DNA of 64,000 nt from Novosphingobium sp. (GCA_017745295.1 JAGHZR010000005.1:62001-126000); one strand, 5' to 3'; positions 1-8,795 are shown, counted from the first letter of the stretch. The notes: generated from the letters alone by a model not told the origin. Numbers and translations are program-made.

Positions 1-63
1 GAACCGACATCGGTCGCGTCGATGGTGGCCAAGTTGGCAAAGCGCGGAGCCGCTCTTCACTTC

Positions 64-1431
64 CTAAGAAACAGCTGTCTCAGGCTCCGGCGGCAGTTCT
101 TGAAGCGCGAAGCCGAAGGCCTTGGCGCGGCGCTGGAGATTGCCGATTACCCGGCTGCGATACCGCTCCTCATATTGAGCCGCACCGGGGTCATTGTACG
201 CCATTCCGTGCCGCAAAGTGTTGTAGAACAGCACGGCGAGCTTGCGTGCGGTGGCCGTCACGGCCTTAGCTTTTCCGGCCCTTGCAGACAGCCGGCGGTA
301 AAATGCGCCCAGCGCGGTATCCGTCCGGCCTATCGTGGTTGCCGCAAGGCGCAGCAGCGCCGCCGCCCGGCTTGATGATCGGCGCGTTCTCGATGATAGC
401 AGCTTGCCGCCTGATATCTTGTTGCCCGGCGCCAGGCACAGCCATGATGTAAAGTGCTTTGAGCTTGGCCACGCCGCAAGGTCAGTGCCGCACTCTCCGA
501 CCAGCTTGAGGGCCAGCGATGGTCCAATACCGTGGATCTGGGTCAGGTCTACTCCCAGCACGCGATAGAGCGCAGAACGAACTTCAAAGTCCGGCGCGTT
601 CACTTGTTTGGTCCTGGTCCGAACCTTGGGCAAACGGGCAATGTCGTACCCGTCGCCGCCTTCTAGGTCCCGGAGCGCAATCTCCAGCTTTCGGTCGCAC
701 TCCACGATCTTGAGCTGGTAAAAGTCGAACAGCGCGAGCGATTGGCACAGCGCGAAGACGTGTTCATCGCGCCAGTTGCCGGTCAAGGCGGAGGAGATTC
801 TCTCGATGCTGGCATGGCACCGAACGTCACGCATCTGGGCGAGAATGACGGGGTCCCGCTCGCCGTCCGCGATGGCCCGGATAATGCGCAGGCCCGTGAC
901 GCCGGTGATATCGGAGACGACGTGGTGGAGTTGCACATTCATCTCCATCAGCGCCTTCTGCATGTGCTGGATATGCGATGCCGAGTACTCGATCAGTCGT
1001 TCACGCTGCCGCATATAGGCGCGCAACGTGGCGACCCCGGCTTTGGGGCGAAAACTGCCCCGCAAGAGGCCGTAGCTGTGCAGCCGCTGAAGCCATGACG
1101 CATCATTCACATCGGTTTTGCGGCCGGGGACATTCTTTGCATACCGCGCATTGACGAGGATGACGTGGAACCCGTGCTCCTCCAGCACTTCGAAAGCTGG
1201 GATCCAGTAGACGCCGGTAGATTCCATCGCCACGCTTGTGACGCCGCACGCTTTAAACCAGCGGGCCATATCATGTAGGTCGCCGGTGAATGTGTTGAAT
1301 GCGCGCACGGGCCGATCATCGGCGTCGGGATTGACCGCTGCCATGTGCATGGTCGATCCGATGTCGATCGCCGCCGCGCCCGGAACAATCATCGGCATAT
1401 CACCGACCTTCGCCGCTTTTGATCTACTCAT
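64..1431 (-). CDS. IS110-family transposase (455 aa)
   Basis: This is a DEDD-type transposase that would move its element by site-specific recombination. The N-terminal RuvC-like domain begins with an AAIDIGS motif and continues through MESTGVYW, NARYAKNVPGRKTD and NDASWLQ, all typical of the family. The C-terminal part has the IHGIGPSLALKLVGECG helix-hairpin segment and an SSRTRRSSSRAAALLRLAA stretch, matching the Transposase_20 domain. I chose the ATG at 1431 because GGAGGAG lies five to six bases upstream; the reading frame stays open further upstream but without a ribosome site. Length is slightly above the usual 320-450 aa. It appears intact, so the element could still be active. Family call is firm; subgroup is not resolved. 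Confidence 0.9.
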   Translation of the reverse strand: MSRSKAAKVGDMPMIVPGAAAIDIGSTMHMAAVNPDADDRPVRAFNTFTGDLHDMARWFKACGVTSVAMESTGVYWIPAFEVLEEHGFHVILVNARYAKNVPGRKTDVNDASWLQRLHSYGLLRGSFRPKAGVATLRAYMRQRERLIEYSASHIQHMQKALMEMNVQLHHVVSDITGVTGLRIIRAIADGERDPVILAQMRDVRCHASIERISSALTGNWRDEHVFALCQSLALFDFYQLKIVECDRKLEIALRDLEGGDGYDIARLPKVRTRTKQVNAPDFEVRSALYRVLGVDLTQIHGIGPSLALKLVGECGTDLAAWPSSKHFTSWLCLAPGNKISGGKLLSSRTRRSSSRAAALLRLAATTIGRTDTALGAFYRRLSARAGKAKAVTATARKLAVLFYNTLRHGMAYNDPGAAQYEERYRSRVIGNLQRRAKAFGFALQELPPEPETAVS

Positions 1432-1657
1432 TCCACATCTCCTCCAGAACGGGAGGGCATGGGCGATGCAAACCGTCATTTTCCTAACCGGGGTCACCGC
1501 TGTGCGGCGCCACCACTCTCAAGTGCGCAATTGCCCACGGGCCACGTTTTTTAACGGGGTATCTTGCCACCAATAAGCGAACGGCCGCGACCCTCCTGGC
1601 GAGCAGCATAGCACGACCCGTTTCTACCGCGCACAGGCGGGCTAAACCCGCGACCGT
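1432..1657 (-). ncRNA. candidate IS110 bridge RNA region
   Basis: IS110-group elements carry a structured guide ('bridge') RNA in the non-coding end upstream of the transposase. This stretch lies in that place and has a suitable size. Read on the minus strand it starts with a perfect hairpin, GCGGG-TTTAG-CCCGC (about 1635-1649), followed by further GC-rich self-complementary segments. I cannot fold it or identify target and donor loops by eye, and IS1111-group elements keep the RNA at the other end, so this is a positional inference. Confidence 0.35.
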
Positions 1658-1892
1658 TTTTTAGTATATCGCGCTCCTCGGTCACCCGGGCCAGCTCGCG
1701 CTTCAACTGGCGGATCTCAGCATCCTTGCTGGCATCGCCAGACACCACCTTCGCCAGTTGCCGCTTCCATGCGTACAGCGAATGCTGACTGACGCCGAGC
1801 CGCTCGGAAACCTCCGCTACCGGATACCCGCGCTCGGTGATCTGGGCCACCGCATCACGCTTGAACTCATCGCTGAAATTGGGCTTCCCCAT
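1657..1892 (-). pseudogene. IS3-family OrfA remnant, interrupted
   Basis: The first 78 codons encode a typical IS3 OrfA: a helix-turn-helix with FSDEFKRDAVAQ, a second helix around VSERLGVSQHSLYAWKRQL, and the leucine-zipper segment ending in RVTEERDILK. In intact elements this is followed by a few more residues and a programmed -1 frameshift at an A-rich slippery site; here the run of A residues is present (minus-strand CTAAAAAAC) but the following sequence is unrelated. The frame stays open to 1551 only by reading through foreign DNA. The missing OrfB is not in the window. The break coincides with the start of the IS110 non-coding end, so insertion of IS110 into the IS3 copy is the simplest explanation. 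Confidence 0.7.
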
Positions 1893-1923
1893 CGACGTCT
1901 CCTGTCCTCAAATTTAGGATAGA

Positions 1924-1951
1924 AGGCGTCCAGAAATCTAGGGGCTACTCA
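1924..1951 (-). repeat. probable IS3-family terminal inverted repeat (left end)
   Basis: Upstream of the orfA remnant, the minus strand reads TGAGTAGCCCCTAGATTTCT and onward to the start codon. A terminal TG followed by a short A/T and C-rich segment is usual for IS3-family ends, and the distance to orfA (about 60 bases) fits. The matching right end is absent from the window, so the call rests on position and the TG terminus only. Confidence 0.4.
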
Positions 1952-2156
1952 GGTTAAGCGATGCCGCTATCAACCGCTGCATAGGGGCAAGCGTCATCAC
2001 GTGACATCTGCCGACAAGATCGCAAAGACGAAGCCTTTCAATGAAGGCGTCAGTGGCAGCCGTGTCCCCTGACTGCCTACACTCTATAACTCAGATCCTT
2101 CCCAGTCGGATAGGCAATGACGCAATATTTTGAAGCCACGTGGATGGGCCTCGCGG
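1952..2156. other. intergenic debris between IS remnant and fadD3-like gene
   Basis: I see no convincing gene, repeat or terminator here. The stretch separates the mobile-element remnants from the last gene of the large minus-strand operon. A GACGCAATATT sequence near 2120 loosely resembles the recurrent ACGCAAAT motif but is not a clear match. Confidence 0.4.
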
Positions 2157-3713
2157 TCACGCCCGCAGTTCGGTTTTCAGTACCTTCCCCGCGGCATTGC
2201 GCGGCAGGTCCGGCACCAGCACGAAGCTGCGCGGCACCTTGTAGTTCGCCATGTTCGCCTTGGCCCATGAAGCAAGGTCGGCGGCGGTCAGTGCCGCTCC
2301 GCTGCGGGCGATCACGTAGGCACAGCCCACTTCTCCCATACGCTCGTCCGCCACGCCAACGACGGCCGCCTGCGCGACTGCCGGATGGGCGTTGAGCAGC
2401 TTCTCCACTTCGGCTGGATAGACGTTGAACCCGCCCGAGATGAACATGTCCTTTTTGCGATCGGTGATCGCCAGATAACCGCGCGCATCGATAGTGCCGA
2501 TGTCGCCAGTGTGCAGCCAGCCCTCCGCATCGATGGCCTCTGCCGTGGCGGCGGGATCGTCCAGATAACCGCGCATGACCGCATGACCGCGCACCAGGAT
2601 CTCACCCGCCTCACCCGCCGGCAAATCGCGGCAGGCTCCGTCCACACAGCGCACTTCGATCCCCGGCAGCGGATAGCCGCAAGTGTGGGCGATCGTATCG
2701 GCATCGTCACCCTGCCGCGTCATCGCGATGGCACCGCACTCGGTCATGCCATAGCCGTTGACCACGGTGGACATGCCCAGTTCGCCGCGCATCCGCTCCA
2801 CAAGGACCGGCGGCACCGGCGCGGCACCGGTCACCGCAACGCGCAGCGAGGAAAAGTCGCGGGGCCTGTCCCCTGCCAATTCCTGAAGGAGCGACTGGTA
2901 GATCGTCGGCGGGCCGGGAATGAAACTGATCTTCGCCGTCTCGATCAGGCGAACCATCTCACCCACGTCGAACATGGCCATCGGCACGATGGTCGCGCCG
3001 CGCAGCAGGCAAGGCACCCAGCCCGCCTTGTAGCCGAAGGTATGGAAGAACGGATTGACGATCAGATAGCGGTCACCCTCCCGCAGATCGACGCGGACTG
3101 ACCAGTCGCCGAAGACCTGGATCACCTGCCGATGCGCAGTCAGCGCGCCCTTGGGCCGCCCGGTCGTGCCGGAGGTGAAGATTACATCGCTAAGATCGTC
3201 CCCGGTCAGGCGCGCCATGGCGGCATCGACGGCGGGATCGTCCGATCCCTTGCCGCGCGCCACGAAAGCATCCCAGCCGCTGTCGATCCGGATCGTTTCG
3301 GCCAGATCGGGGAGGTCTTCTCCGGCGATCAGGTCGGCAAAGTCCTGCCCCAGGAAATCGCCCGGCGCGAACAGCATCCGCACTTTCGCGCGGCGCAAGA
3401 TATCGCCCGCCTCCGCGCCCTTGAAACGGGTGTTGAGCGGCACTACGGTCGCCCCGGCCACATGCGTCGCCAACGCGGCAAGGATCCATTCGCGGGTGTT
3501 GGGCGCCCAGATCGCCACCCGGTCGCCGTGGCCCACGCCGCTGGCAATGATCGCCGAAGCCGCCGCCCGCGCATCGGCCCAGAGTTGGGCGAAAGTCCAC
3601 TCCCTTTCGCCCACGATCAGGCCCACCCGATCCGGCCAGCGTTCGGCCGCCGCCGCCGCTGCGCCGGGGATCGTCGCGGGCCAGGTACCCATCGCTTCCG
3701 TCATGTCGCTCAT
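2157..3713 (-). CDS. fadD3: acyl-CoA synthetase, FadD3-like (HIP-CoA ligase candidate)
   Basis: This is an ATP-dependent fatty-acid-type CoA ligase of 518 aa. The AMP-forming signature FTSGTTGRPKGA is at residues 179-190, YGMTE at 321-325, HTGD at 401-404, DRKKD at 418-422 and the catalytic lysine of AGKVLK at 510. In actinobacteria FadD3 (about 500 aa) activates HIP, the C/D-ring propanoate left after ring A/B removal; the neighbouring thiolase, isomerase and ipd genes support that role, though general acyl-CoA ligases look similar. The ATG at 3713 follows the upstream thiolase stop by five bases; a longer frame to 3767 would overlap the thiolase. It is the last gene of the operon before IS debris. 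Confidence 0.8.
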   Translation of the reverse strand: MSDMTEAMGTWPATIPGAAAAAAERWPDRVGLIVGEREWTFAQLWADARAAASAIIASGVGHGDRVAIWAPNTREWILAALATHVAGATVVPLNTRFKGAEAGDILRRAKVRMLFAPGDFLGQDFADLIAGEDLPDLAETIRIDSGWDAFVARGKGSDDPAVDAAMARLTGDDLSDVIFTSGTTGRPKGALTAHRQVIQVFGDWSVRVDLREGDRYLIVNPFFHTFGYKAGWVPCLLRGATIVPMAMFDVGEMVRLIETAKISFIPGPPTIYQSLLQELAGDRPRDFSSLRVAVTGAAPVPPVLVERMRGELGMSTVVNGYGMTECGAIAMTRQGDDADTIAHTCGYPLPGIEVRCVDGACRDLPAGEAGEILVRGHAVMRGYLDDPAATAEAIDAEGWLHTGDIGTIDARGYLAITDRKKDMFISGGFNVYPAEVEKLLNAHPAVAQAAVVGVADERMGEVGCAYVIARSGAALTAADLASWAKANMANYKVPRSFVLVPDLPRNAAGKVLKTELRA

Positions 3714-3718
3714 GCCTT

Positions 3719-4921
3719 TCAGGCGACTTCGAACAGGCCGGCCGCGCCCATGCCGCCCGCCACGCACATGGAGACGACGACGTACTTCACGCCGCGCCGC
3801 TTGCCCTCGATCAGCGCGTGGCCGACCAGCCGCGAACCGGTCATCGCAAAGGGATGGCCGATGGCGATGCCGCCGCCGTTGACGTTCAGCCTGTCAGGAT
3901 CGATGCCCAGTTCACGCTGGCAATAGATCGCCTGGCTGGCGAAGGCCTCGTTGATTTCCCAGAGGCCGATGTCGTCGATCTTCAGCCCGGTGCGCTCCAG
4001 CAGCTTGGGGATCGCGAAGACCGGGCCGATGCCCATCTCGTCCGCGCCGCAGCCCGCGACCTGAAAGCCGCGATAGACGCCCAGAACCGGCCGTCCTTCC
4101 TTCTGCGCAGTGGCAAGGTCCATGATGACTTGCGCCGATGCGCCGTCCGAAAGCTGGCTGGCATTGCCGGCCGTAACGTGGCGGCCTTCCTTGACGACCT
4201 GCCCGTTCTTGAACACCGGTTTCAGCTCGCTCAATTTCTCGAACGTCGTGCCCGCGCGGATGCCTTCGTCCTTGGCAAGCGTGAGTTCTTCCTTCCCGGT
4301 CTCGTTCCCGTCCTTGTCGAACAGCGCCTTGGTCAGCGCGATCGGCACGATCTCGTCATCGAAGCGGCCCGCTTCCTGCGCGGCGGCGGCGCGCTGCTGG
4401 CTGAGCGCGGCAAAACGGTCCTGATCCTCGCGGCTGACGCCGTAGCGCTCGGCCACGATCTCCGCCGTCTCGATCATCGCCATATAGGCATAGGGATCGT
4501 GCTGCTTTACCCATTCCGAACGGTTGCGGAAGTTGGGATAGTGCTTGTCGATCGTCAGCGAGACGTTCTCGGTCCCGCCCGAAAGCGCGACATCGATTTC
4601 ATTGGCGATGATGCCCCGCGCCGCGAAGGCCAGTGCATTGAGGCCGGAGGAGCACTTGCGGTCCATCGCGAAGCCGGCAGTGGTATCGGGCAGGACCGAA
4701 CCGTGCACGGCAAGGCGGCCGATGTTGTAGCTTTGCGTGTTCCACTGGTTCGCGCAGCCCATGTAGACGTCGTCGATGCGGGCGGGGTCGATCCCCGCGC
4801 GGGCGATGACGGCGTCCACGACATGGGCGGCCATGCGCGGCGCCTCGGTATCGTTGAACGCGCCCCTATAGGCCTTGCCGACGCCGGTGCGGGCAGTGGA
4901 GATGATGGCGGCTTCGCGCAT
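3719..4921 (-). CDS. fadA6: thiolase, FadA6-like acetyl-CoA acetyltransferase
   Basis: This 400-aa thiolase would cleave 3-oxoacyl-CoA with CoA, releasing acetyl-CoA or a shortened acyl-CoA. The nucleophile is Cys90 in DRKCSSG, the histidine is His356 in [10 protein letters not shown], and the second catalytic cysteine is Cys386 in [11 protein letters not shown]; the NEAFASQ motif precedes them. It lies between the isomerase and fadD3 genes. In Mycobacterium the ring C/D thiolase FadA6 sits in the same gene neighbourhood as FadD3, IpdF and FadE30, so that assignment is by context. ATG start at 4921 with AGAGGAA upstream. Confidence 0.8.
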   Translation of the reverse strand: MREAAIISTARTGVGKAYRGAFNDTEAPRMAAHVVDAVIARAGIDPARIDDVYMGCANQWNTQSYNIGRLAVHGSVLPDTTAGFAMDRKCSSGLNALAFAARGIIANEIDVALSGGTENVSLTIDKHYPNFRNRSEWVKQHDPYAYMAMIETAEIVAERYGVSREDQDRFAALSQQRAAAAQEAGRFDDEIVPIALTKALFDKDGNETGKEELTLAKDEGIRAGTTFEKLSELKPVFKNGQVVKEGRHVTAGNASQLSDGASAQVIMDLATAQKEGRPVLGVYRGFQVAGCGADEMGIGPVFAIPKLLERTGLKIDDIGLWEINEAFASQAIYCQRELGIDPDRLNVNGGGIAIGHPFAMTGSRLVGHALIEGKRRGVKYVVVSMCVAGGMGAAGLFEVA

Positions 4922-4936
4922 TTCAGGCAGTTCCTC

Positions 4937-5314
4937 TCAGGTAAATCCGTGCATGTTCTCAGGGCCCCAGAAGGCCCGCATCTCGACGACCTTTCCGGCC
5001 TCGTCGAAACGGAAGCTGTCGATCACGTCGATCCGCTTCGCCCCGCCCTCCCATTCGAGGTGGACGGAAAAGGCGAAGACTGCATAGTCGCCCACCACGC
5101 GCACCGGCCCTTCCAGCGTCAGTTTCGCGCCGGTCGCCATCGATCCTTCGTAGAAGGCGCGGATCGCAGCCAGCCCTTCGTGGCGCGGCGATCCGACCGG
5201 ATCCTCGACGGTCGCGTTATCGGCAAAGAGGGCGGCAACGCGGTCCGCGCTGCCGGCGGAGAAGGCCGCCACGTATTCGTGCACGGCGGCTTCCATAACC
5301 TTCAGATCAGACAT
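4937..5314 (-). CDS. ksi: steroid delta-isomerase (ketosteroid isomerase, KSI)
   Basis: This 125-aa protein matches classical bacterial ketosteroid isomerase in length and in catalytic layout. Tyr14 lies in HEYVAAF, Asp38 in VEDPVG and Asp99 in VIDSFRF, the same numbers as in the Comamonas testosteroni enzyme. Those residues shift a 5,6 double bond to the conjugated 4,5 position of 3-ketosteroids. Its location in the ring C/D operon, between a thiolase and a MaoC hydratase, is odd for an enzyme that normally acts on ring A/B; it could instead isomerise a beta,gamma-unsaturated ring C/D intermediate. AAGGAG six bases from the ATG supports the start. Confidence 0.9.
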   Translation of the reverse strand: MSDLKVMEAAVHEYVAAFSAGSADRVAALFADNATVEDPVGSPRHEGLAAIRAFYEGSMATGAKLTLEGPVRVVGDYAVFAFSVHLEWEGGAKRIDVIDSFRFDEAGKVVEMRAFWGPENMHGFT

Positions 5315-5324
5315 CCTTCTCTCC

Positions 5325-5786
5325 TTACGGGTAGTATCGGCTGATGGTGTCGATAACGAGCGCAGGCTTGTCGCTGCCTTCGACCTCTACGGTGACGCGC
5401 ACGGTCGACTGGATCGCGCCCTTGATTTCCTCGGCCGCAACGATCTCGCCACGCGCACGCAGGCGCGATCCGACGAGCACCGGGGCAAGGAAGCGCGTGC
5501 GGTCCATCCCCACGTTCACCCCGGCCGAAAACCCGCGCACCTCGATCATCTGCGGCAGGAACATGTTGACCAGGCTGAGCGTCAGGTAACCATGGACGAT
5601 GGTGCCGCCGAACGGCCCTGCCTTCGCCCGTTCGACATCGACGTGGATCCACTGGTCGTCACCGGTCACTTCGGCAAAGCGATCGACCCGGTCCTGATCG
5701 ACGGCGAACCAGTCCGTCGGCCCCAGTTGCGTCCCTTCCGCGCCCATGAGCGCGGCGGGCGTTGCGAAGACGAGCGGCCCGCTCAT
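5325..5786 (-). CDS. MaoC-like enoyl-CoA hydratase
   Basis: This 153-aa single hot-dog protein belongs to the MaoC/(R)-specific enoyl-CoA hydratase family. The hydratase motif is visible as FAEVTGDDQWIHVDVERA followed by GPFGGTIVHGYLTLSL, with the Asp and His of the catalytic pair. It would hydrate 2-enoyl-CoA during beta-oxidation. The start ATG at 5786 overlaps the ipdF stop in an ATGA junction; a longer open frame upstream is only read-through. In this operon it could supply hydration of the HIP propanoate side chain, alone or with the crotonase at 15581-16480. Confidence 0.85.
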   Translation of the reverse strand: MSGPLVFATPAALMGAEGTQLGPTDWFAVDQDRVDRFAEVTGDDQWIHVDVERAKAGPFGGTIVHGYLTLSLVNMFLPQMIEVRGFSAGVNVGMDRTRFLAPVLVGSRLRARGEIVAAEEIKGAIQSTVRVTVEVEGSDKPALVIDTISRYYP

Positions 5787-6568
5787 GCGTGCTGGCTCGA
5801 TACCGGCACGATTTCTCCGGTCATGTAGGAAGACAAGTCGCTGGCCAGGAACAGCATGACGTTGGCCACTTCCCACACTTCCGCCGGGCGGCCGTAGGCT
5901 TCGCGCTTCACCAGTTCGGCCAGCGTTTCCTCGGTCGTCACTTTGGCAAGGAAGGGGTGCATCGCCAGGCTGGGCGCCACGGCATTGATGCGCACGCCGT
6001 TGTCCGCAGCTTCCATCGCCGTGCAGCGAGTGAAGGCCATGACGCCGGCCTTGGCGGCGGCATAGTGCGCCTGCCCCTTCTGCGCGCGCCAGCCGAGCAC
6101 GGAGGCGTTGTTGACCATCACACCCCGCTTCGCCGCGTACATCACGGGCAGGAAGGCGCGAGTCATGCGAAACAGCGAAGTGAGCGTGACGTCCAGCACG
6201 CGGCTCCAGTGATCGTCGGTCATGTCGACGACATCGACCTCTCCCCCCAGACCCGCGTTGTTGATCAGCACATCGACACCGCCGAGGCGGGCCAGTGCCG
6301 CATCGCGCAGCGCCTGCACCTGATCCTCGAACGTCACGTCGCAAACGAAGGTTTCCGGCCGCGCACAGCCCACTTCGGTGGCGATGCGATCGGCCGCTTC
6401 GCCGAGGCGGCGCTCATGAAAATCGCTGATCAGCAGGCGTGCGCCTTCCTCGGCCGCACGTTTGGCGACGGCGAAGCCGATGCCGGTGCCGGCAGCGGCA
6501 GTAACCACCACGCTGCGGTCCTTCAGAAGCCCGAGTGGGGTGGGATAGGCGGGTACGGGAACGGTCAC
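5783..6568 (-). CDS. ipdF: IpdF-like short-chain dehydrogenase
   Basis: This 261-aa classical SDR closely resembles mycobacterial IpdF (Rv3559c) as I recall it, with TAAAGTGIG at 23-31, DFHERRLGE, NNASVLGWRAQ and a C-terminal SQH tail. The catalytic residues are Ser156, Tyr169 and Lys173. IpdF oxidises the 5-hydroxy group on a HIP-derived CoA thioester before the ring D opening step. It begins with GTG in a GTGA overlap with the upstream acyl-CoA dehydrogenase and ends in an ATGA overlap with maoC, so translation is probably coupled. Assignment is strong because ipdA, ipdB, ipdC and an echA20 homologue share the operon. Confidence 0.85.
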   Translation of the reverse strand: MTVPVPAYPTPLGLLKDRSVVVTAAAGTGIGFAVAKRAAEEGARLLISDFHERRLGEAADRIATEVGCARPETFVCDVTFEDQVQALRDAALARLGGVDVLINNAGLGGEVDVVDMTDDHWSRVLDVTLTSLFRMTRAFLPVMYAAKRGVMVNNASVLGWRAQKGQAHYAAAKAGVMAFTRCTAMEAADNGVRINAVAPSLAMHPFLAKVTTEETLAELVKREAYGRPAEVWEVANVMLFLASDLSSYMTGEIVPVSSQHA

Positions 6569-7743
6569 AGGTCACCTCTAGGTTCTTTGGGCAAGCCGAG
6601 GCCACGCTCGGCAATCAGGTTGCGCTGGATCTGGTTGGTGCCGCCGTAGATCGTGTCGGAACGGCTGAAGAGAAACAGGTTGGGCAACATCGGCCATTCG
6701 TACTCGGCGCCCGGCGCGATCTCGCCGTCCTGCCCCAGCACGTCCATGGCCAGTTCGCCCAGATTGCGGCGCCATGTCGCCCACTGGATCTTATACGTGA
6801 GCGCGGCACCGTCGATGGCGGAATGATCGGCCTTGGACAGCATCCGCAGCGCGCCGTAGCGCATCAGACGCAGGCCGATCTCCGCCTCCGCCACGCGCTG
6901 GCGGATCACCGGATCGCGGTCCTTCCCATTGGCGCGAGCGGCAGCGATGATGCCGTCCAGCTCGTTGCGGAAACCCATCTGCTGGGCCAGCGTCGAAACC
7001 CCACGTTCAAAAGCGAGCAGCCCCATGGCCACGCGCCAACCGTCGCCGGGGGTGCCGATCAGGCTGTCCACCGGGCAGCGGGCATCTGTCAGGAACGTCT
7101 CGTTGAACTCAGCCTCTCCGTTCATCTGGCGGATCGGACGGACTTCGATGCCGGGCTGGTCCATCTCCATCATCAGGAAAGTCAGCCCCTTTGGGCCTTT
7201 GGAGCCTTCCTGACTGCGGGCGATGACGAAGATCCAGTCGGAAAAATGGGCAAGGCTGGTCCAGACCTTCTGGCCGTTGACCACCCATTCGTCCCCTTCC
7301 AGCCGCGCCTTGCTGCGCACATTGGCTAGGTCGGACCCGGCATTGGGTTCCGAATAGCCCTGGCACCAGATCGCGGTTCCCGCCGCGATGCCGGGAAGGA
7401 AGCGCGCTTTCTGCTCCTCGGTCCCGAAGGCAAGGATGGTCGGCCCGGCGAGTTCGACGCCGATGTGGTTGATCCGGCCGGGAGCCCCGGCGCGGGCATA
7501 TTCCTCGGCAAAGATCACCTGCTGTGCCAGCGTCGCGCCGCGTCCGCCCCATTGTTCGGGCCAGCCGATGCACGACCACTTGTGCGCGGCCAGTTCCTGT
7601 TCCCATTCCCGTCGGCGCTCGATCTCCGAGACCAGATTGGGGATGCCGCGAATATCGGCGAAAGGCCCGGCCATCTGCGCCTGCAGCCATGCAGCGCATT
7701 CACTGCGAAAGGCCTCGTCCGCCTTCGAAAAGCCCAGTTTCAT
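6565..7743 (-). CDS. fadE30: acyl-CoA dehydrogenase, FadE30-like
   Basis: This 392-aa flavoprotein would introduce the 2,3 double bond into an acyl-CoA. It has the family fold motifs YSEPNAGSDLANVRSKA, WTSLAHFSDW and the C-terminal IYGGTNQIQRN (Tyr366). The catalytic glutamate of MCAD-type enzymes in that last motif is replaced by Gly, as in several steroid FadEs; a Glu in AFERGV may serve instead (inference). It sits immediately upstream of ipdF, as FadE30 does in Mycobacterium, and overlaps by four bases the adjacent gene encoding a shorter FadE, suggesting a heteromeric enzyme. HIP-CoA side-chain dehydrogenation is the likely role. Confidence 0.8.
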   Translation of the reverse strand: MKLGFSKADEAFRSECAAWLQAQMAGPFADIRGIPNLVSEIERRREWEQELAAHKWSCIGWPEQWGGRGATLAQQVIFAEEYARAGAPGRINHIGVELAGPTILAFGTEEQKARFLPGIAAGTAIWCQGYSEPNAGSDLANVRSKARLEGDEWVVNGQKVWTSLAHFSDWIFVIARSQEGSKGPKGLTFLMMEMDQPGIEVRPIRQMNGEAEFNETFLTDARCPVDSLIGTPGDGWRVAMGLLAFERGVSTLAQQMGFRNELDGIIAAARANGKDRDPVIRQRVAEAEIGLRLMRYGALRMLSKADHSAIDGAALTYKIQWATWRRNLGELAMDVLGQDGEIAPGAEYEWPMLPNLFLFSRSDTIYGGTNQIQRNLIAERGLGLPKEPRGDL

Positions 7744-8795
7744 GCCGGGTCTCCCATGACGAGGTGTGCCACTTGCTCACGGTGCCACTGGCTGTCGCCA
7801 TAGAGCGTCGCGATCGAGCGGGCGCGTTTGAAGAAGATGTGCGCGTCGTGCTCCCAGGTGAAGCCGATCCCGCCGTGAAGCTGGACCATGTTGCCCGCGC
7901 ACATGCGATAGGTTTCAGCGCAGAACGCCTTGGCGGCGTGAAGCGCCAGCGCGGCCTCCCCCGCCTCTTCGTCCACCGCGCAGGCAGCCCAGTAGACGGC
8001 GGATCGGGCCTGCTCGATCTCCACCATCATGTCGGCCAGCCGGTGCTTGTAGGCCTGGAACGATCCGATCGGGCGGCCGAACTGCACGCGCTCTTTGGCG
8101 TACTCGACCGTACGGCCGAGGCTGGCCTGCGCGCCGCCCAGCGCTTCGGCGGCAAGGCAGATCCAGCCTGCGGCCTGCAGGCCATCGATGGCCGCCGCGC
8201 CGTTTTCCAGCATTTCGGCCGGCGCGGCATCCAGCGTGACGGTCGCCAGCGGACGGGTCTGGTCCATGGTGACATGGGCCGTGCGGCGCACACCCTCCCC
8301 CGCCAGATCGACCAGCCAGACCTGCCCGGCGGCATGAAGCAGCAGAACCTCGGCAATCGCACCGTGCGGCAGATGGGCGATCGTGCCGCTGACCGCGCCG
8401 TCGTTCACCTCGAAAGCCGCGTTCCAGCTGACGGTCGCGATCACCTCGCCAGCGGCAAGGCGGGGCAACCATTGCTCCTTCTGCGCCTGCGCGCCGCCGC
8501 GCACCAGCGCTTGCGCCAGCATCGCATGGCCGAGCAGCGGCAAGGCGGCAACTTGCGCGCCAGCCGCCTCTGCAACCACCGCCAGTTCCACCATGCCAAG
8601 GCCGGCACCGCCGAAACCCTCCGGGATGCCGATGCCAGCAAGGCCCAGTTCTCCGGCAAAGGCGGCCCAGAGATCGCGGTCGATCCCCACACCTTCCATC
8701 GCCGCGCGGGTGCGCTCGCTGGTGGCGTTCTCGGCGAAGAAGGCGCGGACGGTGTCCGCGATCATCACCTGTTCGTCGGTCAGGGCGAATTCCAT
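7740..8795 (-). CDS. acyl-CoA dehydrogenase, partner subunit
   Basis: This 351-aa FadE protein has the N-terminal MEFALTDEQ, the IGIPEGFGG motif and GGIGFTWEHDAHIFFKR from about residue 308. Steroid-degrading actinobacteria use alpha2beta2 FadE enzymes encoded by adjacent genes, one subunit being short like this one. Its stop overlaps the start of the 392-aa FadE by four bases, fitting a pair. The ATG at 8795 has GGGAGA upstream; the open frame extends further to 8984 but overlaps the neighbouring SDR and is not protein-like. Substrate is inferred only from context. Confidence 0.8.
   Translation of the reverse strand: MEFALTDEQVMIADTVRAFFAENATSERTRAAMEGVGIDRDLWAAFAGELGLAGIGIPEGFGGAGLGMVELAVVAEAAGAQVAALPLLGHAMLAQALVRGGAQAQKEQWLPRLAAGEVIATVSWNAAFEVNDGAVSGTIAHLPHGAIAEVLLLHAAGQVWLVDLAGEGVRRTAHVTMDQTRPLATVTLDAAPAEMLENGAAAIDGLQAAGWICLAAEALGGAQASLGRTVEYAKERVQFGRPIGSFQAYKHRLADMMVEIEQARSAVYWAACAVDEEAGEAALALHAAKAFCAETYRMCAGNMVQLHGGIGFTWEHDAHIFFKRARSIATLYGDSQWHREQVAHLVMGDPA

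Larger units (their letters stand above)
1..1657 (-). mobile_element. IS110-family insertion sequence, 3' end at or beyond the window edge
   Basis: The element holds one DEDD transposase on the minus strand plus about 225 bases of non-coding DNA upstream of it. The inner boundary is placed near 1657 because an IS3 orfA reading frame is recognisable up to that point and then becomes unrelated sequence. IS110 elements lack terminal inverted repeats and target duplications, so the exact edges cannot be read directly. The boundary downstream of the transposase lies somewhere in 1-63 or outside the window. Confidence 0.6.

Noticed and set aside
1..63. Possible coding fragment (minus-strand ATIDATDVG) at the window edge
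   Set aside because: Too short to assign; could be flanking DNA of the IS110 insertion or part of another transposase.
1551..1656. C-terminal extension of the IS3 OrfA frame
   Set aside because: The residues after the leucine zipper are unrelated to OrfA and lie in the IS110 non-coding end; treated as read-through.
3818..5344. Plus-strand open frame of about 500 codons opposite the thiolase and isomerase
   Set aside because: The opposite strand encodes enzymes with exact catalytic residues; this one has none.
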